Shown one piece after another: positions 1-11,129 of a stretch of DNA of 64,000 nt (position 1 is its first letter; the number at the start of each line of letters is the position of its first letter). The translations under genes were made by a program, and so were the position numbers. The notes below the pieces were generated by a model. It saw only the letters and a program-made list of their open reading frames with translations. It was not told where the DNA came from and searched no databases. Origin of the DNA: Flavobacteriales bacterium (GTDB lineage: Bacteria; Bacteroidota; Bacteroidia; Flavobacteriales_F; PHOS-HE28); the NCBI GenBank assembly GCA_016699575.1, contig CP064979.1, positions 930,001-994,000 of the forward strand, written 5' to 3'.

Positions 1-1
1 T

Positions 2-1975
2 AGCATGGGCCTTGCGCCGACGGACAGCGGGTTGGTGATGATGCCGCTCTTCCACATGCACGGCTTCTCTTGCATCACGGCCGGCCTGTGGAGCGGTGGG
101 CGGAGCATTTGTACGCCAGGTTACGACCCATCGCGCTTCTTCAACTGGTTGTTGGAACAAAGGCCCACTTGGTACAGTGCGGTCCCCACCGTGCACGCCG
201 ATATCTGCCAGGTGCTCGAGCGCGAGCCAGCGCGTGCCAAGGGCCACGCGCTGAAGTTCGTGCGCTCGTTGAGCGCAGCGCTGCCCGCGGAAGTGCGCCA
301 ATGCACGGAACAGCACTTGGGCGTGGCCATCGTGGAGCACTACGGTCTGAGCGAAGCGCTCAGTCCCCTTACCATCAAAGAAGCCACGAGCGCACCCGGT
401 GCGGTGGGCAAACCCTACCGTTGCGTGATCATCATTGCCGATGAACAGGGCGCGCCGTTGGCGTCCGGCCAGGAAGGTGAAGTGCTGGTGCGGGGCGATG
501 TGGTGATCAAGAGGTATGCCGAAGATGAAACCGTGAATGCCGCGAGCTTCCACAATGACTGGTTGCGCACCGGAGATCTTGGCAGGCTGGACGCCAACGG
601 CAACTTGTACATGACGGGTCGGATCAAGGAAGTCATCAACCGCGGTGGTGAAAAGATCAGTCCGCACGAAGTGGAGAGCGTTGTGGCAGCCTATCCTGGT
701 ATCAAGCAAGTGGCCGTTTTCGGTGTTGCGCACAGTACGCTCGGAGAGGATGTGGCCATGGCCTACACGGTCAACGGAACCTCAGTGGCCGAAAGCGACC
801 TGCGGCGATGGCTGCAATCCCACCTGGCCCCGCACAAGGTTCCCAAGCGTTTCGTGCGGGTGGACAACCTGCCAACAACGGCAACGGGCAAGATCAAGCG
901 GGCCCAGATGGCTGCTCTTTTAGGCCTGAGCGCTTCACCGGCTTTGGCCCAGCCCGAAGCACGCATCAACTATGAGGAGATACCGACCACCATTCCCGAA
1001 CACGCCCGGCACGTAATACCGGAGCGGTCCCCGACCAAGCACTTGGAGCAGGCCGTGGCAATGCTCTGGGCACAGGTCCTGCGTCGGGAACGGATCTACC
1101 TCGACGATGATTTCTTCGCCCTTGGCGGCGATAGTCTCACAGGTGTTCGCCTATGCAGCCAGCTCAATGATCTGCATGGCTACGATGTGAGCCTTTCGCA
1201 CCTCTTCCGAGCACCGACCTTGGCGCAATTCGTGGCGCTGCTCGGCAGCCAGGGCAGGCAAGCCCGCTGGACCAACCTGGCACCCATCCGCATGCACGGC
1301 GCGCTCACACCGTTCGTATGCATCCACGGCGACGAAGGCAACTACAACCTCCCGCGTTATCTGAGGGCCGACCGGCCTTTCATCGGCTTCATGCACCAAG
1401 GCGAGGACGGCCGTGGCATGAAATACAAGAGCATACCGGCCATAGCGCAGCACTACGTGGATGAGCTCACCTCTGCCCTTCCCCACGGGCCGTACATCCT
1501 GTCCGGGTTCAGCATGGGCGGCATCATTGCCTTCGAGATGGCGCAGATCCTGAGGCGCATGAACCTGCAGGTAGCTCTGCTGACGATCATCGATACGCGC
1601 GGCCCGCGTTTCCCTTGGTGGCGCTATGCACCGAGGACGAAAGTGGCCGACACCAAGGGGACCATTCTCCGTCCACGCTGCGAGGCCTTTCTCCGTCGGG
1701 GGGAACCCATCCCTTACTCCCTGCGGAACTTCTACATCATCAATACCTATAGGAGGGCCATGGCGCGCTACAAAGCCCGCCCCTATGCGGGTGATGTGCT
1801 ACTGATCCGCAGCAGCCAGCGCACTGGAAAAGAACCCACGGGCTGGAACGGCCTCTTCGCCGGCAAGCTGTTTTTTGAGGTCAGCGAGGGTGCGCACCTT
1901 ACCATGCTGCGCGAACCGAACGTGCGTGAGTTCGCCGGGCTGCTGGAAAAACAGCTCAAGAGCAAGGGGCTCTGA
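2..1975 (+). CDS. Adenylation-carrier-thioesterase protein (5' partial)
   Basis: The frame is open to the left edge, so the N-terminus is missing; 656 residues follow the first visible Met. Visible in order are the back half of an acyl-adenylating domain (YGLSEA about residue 117, RTGDLG about 188, GRIKEVINRGGEK about 206, and the lysine motif TATGKIKR about 295), a carrier domain with the phosphopantetheine serine in GGDSLTG (Ser about 377), and an alpha/beta-hydrolase thioesterase with nucleophile motif GFSMGG (Ser about 503) and a late histidine in EGAHLTM (about 631). The A8 motif resembles acyl-CoA-synthetase-like enzymes more than classical amino-acid-activating NRPS domains. Inferred role: activate a carboxylic acid, load it on its own carrier arm and release it. 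The substrate cannot be read. purK follows after 34 nt, probably without functional connection. Confidence 0.85.
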   Translation, partial: SMGLAPTDSGLVMMPLFHMHGFSCITAGLWSGGRSICTPGYDPSRFFNWLLEQRPTWYSAVPTVHADICQVLEREPARAKGHALKFVRSLSAALPAEVRQCTEQHLGVAIVEHYGLSEALSPLTIKEATSAPGAVGKPYRCVIIIADEQGAPLASGQEGEVLVRGDVVIKRYAEDETVNAASFHNDWLRTGDLGRLDANGNLYMTGRIKEVINRGGEKISPHEVESVVAAYPGIKQVAVFGVAHSTLGEDVAMAYTVNGTSVAESDLRRWLQSHLAPHKVPKRFVRVDNLPTTATGKIKRAQMAALLGLSASPALAQPEARINYEEIPTTIPEHARHVIPERSPTKHLEQAVAMLWAQVLRRERIYLDDDFFALGGDSLTGVRLCSQLNDLHGYDVSLSHLFRAPTLAQFVALLGSQGRQARWTNLAPIRMHGALTPFVCIHGDEGNYNLPRYLRADRPFIGFMHQGEDGRGMKYKSIPAIAQHYVDELTSALPHGPYILSGFSMGGIIAFEMAQILRRMNLQVALLTIIDTRGPRFPWWRYAPRTKVADTKGTILRPRCEAFLRRGEPIPYSLRNFYIINTYRRAMARYKARPYAGDVLLIRSSQRTGKEPTGWNGLFAGKLFFEVSEGAHLTMLREPNVREFAGLLEKQLKSKGL

Positions 1976-2009
1976 AGCCCGTGAAGCGGCTTGTGCGTTC
2001 CTTCGCGGC

Positions 2010-3140
2010 ATGGCAGGCAAACGTGTGGTTGCGATCCTTGGAGGTGGCCAGCTCGGCCGCATGTTCCTGGAGAACGCCCTGCGGTACAACGCCGAAGTGC
2101 ACGTGCTGGATCCCGATGCGGAGTGCCCGTGCGCTGGTCTGGCAACACGTTTCGCTCAAGGCCGGTTCGACGACACCGCGACGGTGATCGAATTCGCCAG
2201 GTCCGCCGATGTGGTCGGCATCGAGATAGAACATGTCTCGGTCGAAGCGTTGGAGGTAATGAAAGCACAAGGAAAAACGGTCGTCCCCGACCCTGATGTA
2301 CTGCGTATCATCAAGGACAAGGGCTTGCAGAAGGAGTTCTATCGCAGGCACGGCATCCCCACGGAAGAATTCGCGCTCCTTGATGACAAGTCGCAGATAG
2401 GGCAACACGCGCACCTGCTCCCCGCCTTCCTGAAATCGCGCACCGGCGGTTACGATGGCAAGGGCGTGATGCCGATCAATGCTGTGGATGAGGCTGCAAG
2501 CGCGTTCACCGGACCGATCGTGCTGGAGAAGCGGACGGACATTGCGTTGGAACTGGCCGTTACCGTAGTGCGTTCCGTGAAAGGGGCCCATGCCATCTAC
2601 GATCCAGTGGAGATGGTGTTCGATCCGCGCTTCAACCTTGTAGATCACTTACGCTCGCCCGCACGCATTGATGCAGCCACGGAAGCAGCAGCGAAGCAGC
2701 TGGCGCTTCAAGTGGCCGAAGCCTTTGGCGCGCCGGGCATCTACGCCGTGGAAATGTTCCTGACCACGAGCGGACACCTTCTGGTGAACGAAACCGCGCC
2801 ACGCGCGCACAACAGCGGGCACCACACCATTGAAGCGTGCATGAGCAGCCAGTTCGATCAGCTCCTCCGGGTGTACATGGGATGGCCGTTGGGTGATACC
2901 GCACTCCGTGGCCACGCCGCCATGATCAACCTTGTGGGTGAAGGCGGTACGGGGCCCATGGAAGTCAAAGGCCTCGATGACGTGCTGCACGTCGGTGGAA
3001 CGTTCCTGCACCTGTACGGCAAGAAGGAAACGCGCACCGGCAGGAAGATGGGGCACGTGACCGTGGTGGCCGGTTCCGATGCGGCGCTCGACCAAGCCAT
3101 AGCTGTCACCAAGGTGCATTGCCGGGTGCAACCCGCCTAG
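2010..3140 (+). CDS. purK: 5-(carboxyamino)imidazole ribonucleotide synthase
   Basis: PurK carries out the ATP-dependent carboxylation of AIR to N5-CAIR in purine biosynthesis. The protein is 376 aa, normal for the family. It begins with the typical glycine-rich start GGGQLGRMF (residues 11-19), has the ATP-grasp central region (KSRTGGYDGKG) and the late metal-binding motif NETAPRAHNSGHHT. The frame is open further upstream (to 1875), but that part runs antiparallel in sense to the preceding gene's coding frame and looks non-coding; the ATG at 2010 gives the family-typical N-terminus. purE, its usual partner, is not in the window. Confidence 0.95.
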   Translation: MAGKRVVAILGGGQLGRMFLENALRYNAEVHVLDPDAECPCAGLATRFAQGRFDDTATVIEFARSADVVGIEIEHVSVEALEVMKAQGKTVVPDPDVLRIIKDKGLQKEFYRRHGIPTEEFALLDDKSQIGQHAHLLPAFLKSRTGGYDGKGVMPINAVDEAASAFTGPIVLEKRTDIALELAVTVVRSVKGAHAIYDPVEMVFDPRFNLVDHLRSPARIDAATEAAAKQLALQVAEAFGAPGIYAVEMFLTTSGHLLVNETAPRAHNSGHHTIEACMSSQFDQLLRVYMGWPLGDTALRGHAAMINLVGEGGTGPMEVKGLDDVLHVGGTFLHLYGKKETRTGRKMGHVTVVAGSDAALDQAIAVTKVHCRVQPA

Positions 3141-3214
3141 CGTTCGGCCGTCCGGGCCGGCATCCATCCGGTTCCTGGTCATGCGGTCACGTCCGCCAAA
3201 CCCACGGTAGAGGG

Positions 3215-3222
3215 TAGCTTCG
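3215..3222 (+). promoter_or_regulatory. Candidate -7 promoter element for uvrA
   Basis: TAGCTTCG, matching the Bacteroidota TAnnTTTG type with one change, 38 nt before the uvrA ATG. No clear -33 element seen. Confidence 0.45.
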
Positions 3223-3260
3223 CGCCCTTCCCCACGGCCAAGGCCGGGAAGTGGCGACCG

Positions 3261-6095
<2,835 letters not shown>

Positions 6096-6138
6096 TCAGG
6101 CCACCGCCCTCTGCATCGACCCTGGTGTGGTGGACCCT

Positions 6139-7698
6139 TCACAAGGTGCTGCCCACCACGTGCACGTATCCCTCATCCTTGCCTTCAACAACCCCGCCAT
6201 TGCAAGGGATGCTGTACTCCAGGAGATAGAAGTACACCCCATCGGTCACTGGCTTGTTCGCGTCGTTGCGGCCGTTCCATGGCCGGTAGCTGCCGGAGGT
6301 CTCGTACATCTTCATGCCCCAGCGGTCCCACACCTTCAGCGTCACGTGGTCCCGGGCATTGGCGATCGGGAAGAACGTATCGTTGACACCGTCGCCGTTC
6401 GGACTGAAGATGTTGGGTGCTGAAACCAACGCCGAAACATCCGGGGCGGTTTGTATGACAACTTGTTGCTGATAGGTGTCCGAGAGCGAGCAATTGGGGT
6501 CGTAGATCGAAAGCTGGATCGTGTAGTTGCCCGGCCCACTGTATGCATAACTCGTCTGTGGACCTTGCAGGCTGGTCCCATCCCCCATGTCCCATGTGTA
6601 GGTGGCACCAGCAGGCGCATCGCTCCCATCGATGATCTGCACCTCGGCCTGGGCGCATGGATCCGGGGCGATGACCTGGAACAAGGCGTTCAAGGGATCG
6701 GCCAGTTGCAAAGTGACTTCTTGGGTGGCCGTATCGGTCCCGCACGGTCCATCGACAATGAGCTGGATATCGTAGGTGCCGGGCTCGTCGTAAGTGTGGG
6801 TCGGGTCGGAGGTGGTGTAGGTTGTGCCATCCCCCATGTCCCACTGGTAGGTGACAAGCCCCGTTGCGCTCTGGTTATCGACCTCGATGGACAAGGAGCA
6901 GCCCACGGGTCCCACGATATCCACATCGAAAGCCGCCAGGTCCACCGCTGCATTGAAGAGCTGCACATCGTCCAAAACCAGTTCGGTGCAGGTGGAACAA
7001 ATGTGGCCCCAGTTCGTGAACTTGAAGGTGTGCGATGCACTGTTGGCCAGGAAGGTGATGGCGTAGCGCGTTCCGACCTCGCCCACGTCCGCTCCATGGG
7101 ACTGCAGCATCATGGTGCCGAAGCCGATGTCCAGACCGAACAGACCATCGTTGAAGAAAGCCCCGAAGTCCTCCCCACCGCACCAGAACTCCAACGTGTA
7201 AACCGAGCCGACCGTCAGACCGCCCACGGTCTGTTCGATGCTCACTCCGGTGGCTCCACCGTAGTCCGACCCGTTGTACGGGTAACCTGCTGGAACTCCA
7301 ACCGTGTAGCAACCGCTGTCGGTCAGGCAACTGATGTCCTCCATGTTGTTGCTGCATGTATTGCAGAAAGCATTGCCCAAATAGACCGCAGACGTTCCTT
7401 CCGGAACCAACCAGGTGCCCGTGGACACGATCTGGGCATAGGTGTTGGCACCACCACCGCTCACCATCCAATCCGTCACGTCACAGGTGTACCACAAGGA
7501 GGTCGGGCATATCAAGCCACCGCCACCCCCACAGGACGACAACTCCATGTTGCCGTTGGTGATCAGATTGGGGAATCCGGTATTGAGCGGTTCGTTCTGA
7601 TCGAAGCAGCTGATGCAGATCACCTGCGCACAGGAAGTAAAAGCTGCGAGCATCAGCCCAGGAATGAGCATGGTCCTGATAGCGGCGGAAGTTGCCAT
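6139..7698 (-). CDS. Secreted PKD protein A, type B T9SS sorting domain
   Basis: 519 aa from the ATG at 7698, which places a signal peptide (residues about 1-25, ending near SCAQ) at the N-terminus; an ATG at 7740 is also possible. Layout: signal peptide; a cysteine-rich jelly-roll-like module of about 230 residues (NGNMELSSCGGG, later GVPAGYP, FTNWGHICSTC); two PKD domains with the WDMGDGT core; and a C-terminal gliding-motility-type sorting domain (NIFSPNGDGVNDTF, DRWGMKMYE, DGVYFYLLEY). The N-module is shared with the protein at 15420-19157, while the C-module is nearly identical to that of the protein at 7838-11068. Inferred function: cell-surface or secreted adhesin exported by the T9SS. 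Last gene of the minus-strand block. Confidence 0.88.
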   Translation of the reverse strand: MATSAAIRTMLIPGLMLAAFTSCAQVICISCFDQNEPLNTGFPNLITNGNMELSSCGGGGGLICPTSLWYTCDVTDWMVSGGGANTYAQIVSTGTWLVPEGTSAVYLGNAFCNTCSNNMEDISCLTDSGCYTVGVPAGYPYNGSDYGGATGVSIEQTVGGLTVGSVYTLEFWCGGEDFGAFFNDGLFGLDIGFGTMMLQSHGADVGEVGTRYAITFLANSASHTFKFTNWGHICSTCTELVLDDVQLFNAAVDLAAFDVDIVGPVGCSLSIEVDNQSATGLVTYQWDMGDGTTYTTSDPTHTYDEPGTYDIQLIVDGPCGTDTATQEVTLQLADPLNALFQVIAPDPCAQAEVQIIDGSDAPAGATYTWDMGDGTSLQGPQTSYAYSGPGNYTIQLSIYDPNCSLSDTYQQQVVIQTAPDVSALVSAPNIFSPNGDGVNDTFFPIANARDHVTLKVWDRWGMKMYETSGSYRPWNGRNDANKPVTDGVYFYLLEYSIPCNGGVVEGKDEGYVHVVGSTL

Positions 7699-7771
7699 GT
7701 GGAAGTGGTTGGTGGTGTGATCGGTCCGCGCTTGCGTCATGATACGAAGATCGGCCGGTTGCGAACGGGAG

Positions 7772-7805
7772 ACGCCGCAAACACCAAAACTGTTGCTTGC
7801 GGCGT
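7772..7805 (-). terminator. Candidate hairpin after gene B
   Basis: Perfect 9-bp inverted repeat (ACGCCGCAA / TTGCGGCGT) with a 16-nt loop, 33 nt past the stop of the 7838-11068 gene in its direction of transcription. No T-tract, so terminator function is uncertain. Confidence 0.4.
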
Positions 7806-7837
7806 GCGCTGAACACTTGCGAAAAAACGTCGGCGCA

Positions 7838-10800
7838 TCACATGGTGCTGCCCACCACGTGAACATATCCCTCCTCCTTGCCTTCGATCCGCTCGCCCGT
7901 GCACGGAATGCTGTATTCCAGGATGTAGAAGTACACGCCGTCCGGAACCGGCTTGTTCCCGGGTGTGCGGCCGTTCCAAGGTCTGTAGGCGCCAGCCGTC
8001 TCGAACATCTTCATGCCCCAACGGTTCCACACCTTCAAGGTCACGTTGCTGCCCGCACCATCGATCGGGAAAAAAGTGTCGTTGTAGCCGTCCTGGTTCG
8101 GACTGAAGATGTTGGGCACCAGGATGCCGTTGCCCACCAGCGGGCTGGCCAGTACCGGTAAGTTCAGCGTGAACGTGTCGTCCTCATCGCACAGCGGATC
8201 GTAGGCCGTGAGCGTGATCGTATAAGTGCCCTGCTGACCATAGGTGTGCGTGACTTCCGTGCCCGACAGCACCGTACCATCACCCATGTCCCATGTGTAC
8301 ACAAGTCCGGCGGGTCCGGTGCTCATGTTCTGCGTGCTCACGATGAAGCCGGAACATTGGTCCACTTGAACGACCGAGAACAGGGCCTCGATGCCAGCTG
8401 GCTCCGTAACCGTGACGGGAATGGTGGTGCTGTCCGTACCGCCGCAGGTATTGTCCGTAACGGTGAGCGTGATGTCGTACGTGCCCGGCCCCGCGTACGT
8501 GTGGGTAACGTTCGTGGTGGTGTAGGTGGCCCCATCGCCCATGTTCCACAGATAGGTATTGTTCGGACCGGTGGAGTTGTTCACCGTAACGACCATATAG
8601 GGTTCGCAGCCGCCAGCTTGTGAAACGGTGAACTCGGGCTCCACAGGTTGGGCCGTACCGATCACGACCAACAAGGTGGCAGTGTCGGCAAGATTGCACG
8701 AGGCGGGGTCGATGGCGATGAGCGTGACGATGTACGTACCAGGGTCCTGGTACACATGGCTCGGGTCATCCACTGTGCTCGTGGGTGAGCCATCACCGAA
8801 GTCCCATTCGATGGTGGCGTATTGCCCAACGGCATCGAAATCGATGGTGGCCGGAGCACACCCGGTGTTGCTGCTTGCACTGATGTTCGCGTTCACACCG
8901 CTCTGCTCGAAATCGATCTTGAACACGCCAACGTCCCAGCCACCGGGCTGTGTGCTGCTGAAGGCAGTGCCAGTGGTCGGGAAGCCACCGCTGGTACAAA
9001 CAGCTTGGTAAACCACTCCATCCGGGTCGAAACGGCTCGTTCCGCCGTCAACATGGCTTGCACCTTCATAATAGGTGGCGTAGAGCAGGCCGGTCATGTC
9101 GAGGTCGTAAACGGCCAAATAGAAGCCCCCGCTGTTGTACAACGCGTTCGGCGAAACCACCATTCCCGTGCTTACTGAGTACCCACTGATGTATATGTGG
9201 TTGCAGTGGTCCACGAGAAAAGCCACAGGGACGATGCCGCCGAATCCGCCACCACTTCCGGCGACGACCGTTTGGCAAACCACTGCGGACAAGTCCGGCT
9301 CGAATTGCGCCACGAATGCGGGTCCGCTGGTTTCCGAATAGGTACCCACGGGCTGGACCGTGATACCACCATCGGTCTGTCCGTAGATGTAAACGTCATC
9401 TTCATCGTCCAACTGAAGGAAGAACGGATCGTCGTTCTGCGCCCCGCCCCAATAGGTGGCATTCACCACAGTGGCACCGTCGTTGAGCATGTGCACCAGG
9501 AACGCATCATGGCCTCCTGCGTTGGCCGCTTGCAGGGCTCCGGCAGTGGCCGTCAGTCCATTGCCGCTCGTGCCTGCGCTCACGTAAACATGGCCATTGC
9601 TGGCCACCTTCACACCGAAGCACATATCGTCTGCATTGGACCCGATGATGGTTGACCAATTGAGGCTGCTCAAGTTGTTGTTCAAGCTCAAGAGCACACC
9701 GTCCTGTTGCCCGCCTTGGTACACGGTCTGGTATGCACCGGGCGTGGTCGGGAAGCCTGCGCCCTGCGTGCACGTGGCCAACAGGATATTGCCAGCGGCA
9801 TCGCTGATCACTTCGCCGCGGAAACGATCGTCGTAGTTGTTCGTGATGACATTGCGCCCATCGCCCGCAGGGCCGCCCAAATAGGTCGATCCCACCAAAG
9901 CGGATCCATCCACGGTCAATTTGGTGACCACCACATCATCCTGTCCCCCGAAAGAGGATTGGACCGCATTGGCCGTTACAGGATAATCAGAGGATTCCGT
10001 GCTCCCGAACACGGTGAGCTCACCGGCCGGTGTTACCACCATGCTGTGCGGGTACTCGCTCGCGGTTCCTCCCAAATAAGTCGCGTAGAGCAAGGTGCTT
10101 CCGTCCGGCGAAAGTTTGCTTACGGCGATGTCCACACCGAAACCGCCATTGGCGTAAGTGACATCGAACGCTCCCGGCGTTGCCGGGTATCCTTGCCCGA
10201 AGCAGCGAGCCCCGGTGTAAATGTTACCGAGGTTGTCGTACGTCGCACTGTGTCCATAGTTCTGGGTAGTACCAATGTCCCCTGTGCCGCTCAGTGTGCT
10301 CGCAATAAGCACCGGATCGATGACGATGGGCCGCTGCATGTTCGTGCCCGGGCCGAACGCGAAACCGACCGTACCGTTCTGCAACGTGAAGCGGCAATCG
10401 ATCTTCTCATGATCACCGTCCGCATACCAAGCCACCGGTGCCATCTCCAGCAGGTCGCTCACACTGGTGCGCAGCACCAATCTGCCCGCTTCGTCTTTCG
10501 CAAGCGCATCAAGGCCCTCGTATCTGAACCTCACGTTGGCCGCATCGGCGTTCGCTTCGAGCATTACATCGTACTTGAAGGCGCCTTTTTCACTGTGCAG
10601 CTTAAGGTCGATCCCCGGCCAGACGTCTTCATAAAGCACTTCACCGAAAACCCCGACGTGTCCCGCCCACTTGCGGGGATCGTTGCCCAGGAAGTAGTTG
10701 AGGTAGGTGGTGCTCCGGTCGAAGGACGTAACGGCCGGGTCCCCGTTGGCATCCACGAACAACATACGCCACGCGTGACCATGCAACTTGAAGTCCGCCT

Positions 10801-11068
10801 GTGCCTTCGAATCCGCATGCAGGAGGTCGTGCACCCGTTCGCCCGCGTCCGCTTGCAACATGCTCCACGTGATCCCGTCCGGCTCGGCGAACATGCTAGC
10901 AGTACCGAACTCCGCGCGGAATTTCACGTGCTGGGGCCACTGGCCTTTGTTCTCCACGAAGCGTTGGGCGGGCCGCGCCGGAGAGGCATGCGCGTGAGCA
11001 TCCGGGCCTTGGGCGTTCATTTGGGCCCATAGGCCGAAAGCGATCGCCATTAGTGCTGTGCGTTCCAT
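7838..11068 (-). CDS. Secreted beta-propeller/PKD protein B, type B T9SS signal
   Basis: 1076 aa. The ATG at 11068 gives a clean signal peptide (MERTALMAIAFGLWAQMNAQ); an upstream in-frame ATG at 11101 adds a charged stretch and is less likely. The mature protein starts with a FVENKGQWP module found in Bacteroidota proteins with SBBP-type beta-propeller repeats, followed by propeller-like repeats (YLGG...SMVV...GSTESSDYP), then three PKD domains (WDFGDGS, WNMGDGA, WDMGDGT) and the sorting domain (NIFSPNQDGYNDTF, NRWGMKMFE). Its N-terminal half is paralogous to the 11130-15257 protein, but its C-terminus matches the 6139-7698 protein. Probably a T9SS-exported surface protein; ligand unknown. 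Confidence 0.9.
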   Translation of the reverse strand: MERTALMAIAFGLWAQMNAQGPDAHAHASPARPAQRFVENKGQWPQHVKFRAEFGTASMFAEPDGITWSMLQADAGERVHDLLHADSKAQADFKLHGHAWRMLFVDANGDPAVTSFDRSTTYLNYFLGNDPRKWAGHVGVFGEVLYEDVWPGIDLKLHSEKGAFKYDVMLEANADAANVRFRYEGLDALAKDEAGRLVLRTSVSDLLEMAPVAWYADGDHEKIDCRFTLQNGTVGFAFGPGTNMQRPIVIDPVLIASTLSGTGDIGTTQNYGHSATYDNLGNIYTGARCFGQGYPATPGAFDVTYANGGFGVDIAVSKLSPDGSTLLYATYLGGTASEYPHSMVVTPAGELTVFGSTESSDYPVTANAVQSSFGGQDDVVVTKLTVDGSALVGSTYLGGPAGDGRNVITNNYDDRFRGEVISDAAGNILLATCTQGAGFPTTPGAYQTVYQGGQQDGVLLSLNNNLSSLNWSTIIGSNADDMCFGVKVASNGHVYVSAGTSGNGLTATAGALQAANAGGHDAFLVHMLNDGATVVNATYWGGAQNDDPFFLQLDDEDDVYIYGQTDGGITVQPVGTYSETSGPAFVAQFEPDLSAVVCQTVVAGSGGGFGGIVPVAFLVDHCNHIYISGYSVSTGMVVSPNALYNSGGFYLAVYDLDMTGLLYATYYEGASHVDGGTSRFDPDGVVYQAVCTSGGFPTTGTAFSSTQPGGWDVGVFKIDFEQSGVNANISASSNTGCAPATIDFDAVGQYATIEWDFGDGSPTSTVDDPSHVYQDPGTYIVTLIAIDPASCNLADTATLLVVIGTAQPVEPEFTVSQAGGCEPYMVVTVNNSTGPNNTYLWNMGDGATYTTTNVTHTYAGPGTYDITLTVTDNTCGGTDSTTIPVTVTEPAGIEALFSVVQVDQCSGFIVSTQNMSTGPAGLVYTWDMGDGTVLSGTEVTHTYGQQGTYTITLTAYDPLCDEDDTFTLNLPVLASPLVGNGILVPNIFSPNQDGYNDTFFPIDGAGSNVTLKVWNRWGMKMFETAGAYRPWNGRTPGNKPVPDGVYFYILEYSIPCTGERIEGKEEGYVHVVGSTM

Positions 11069-11129
11069 GTTGTTGCAGATGAAAAGAAGACGCCTCGTCA
11101 TTGTACCACGTTGCTCGCAGGAGCGCGCC

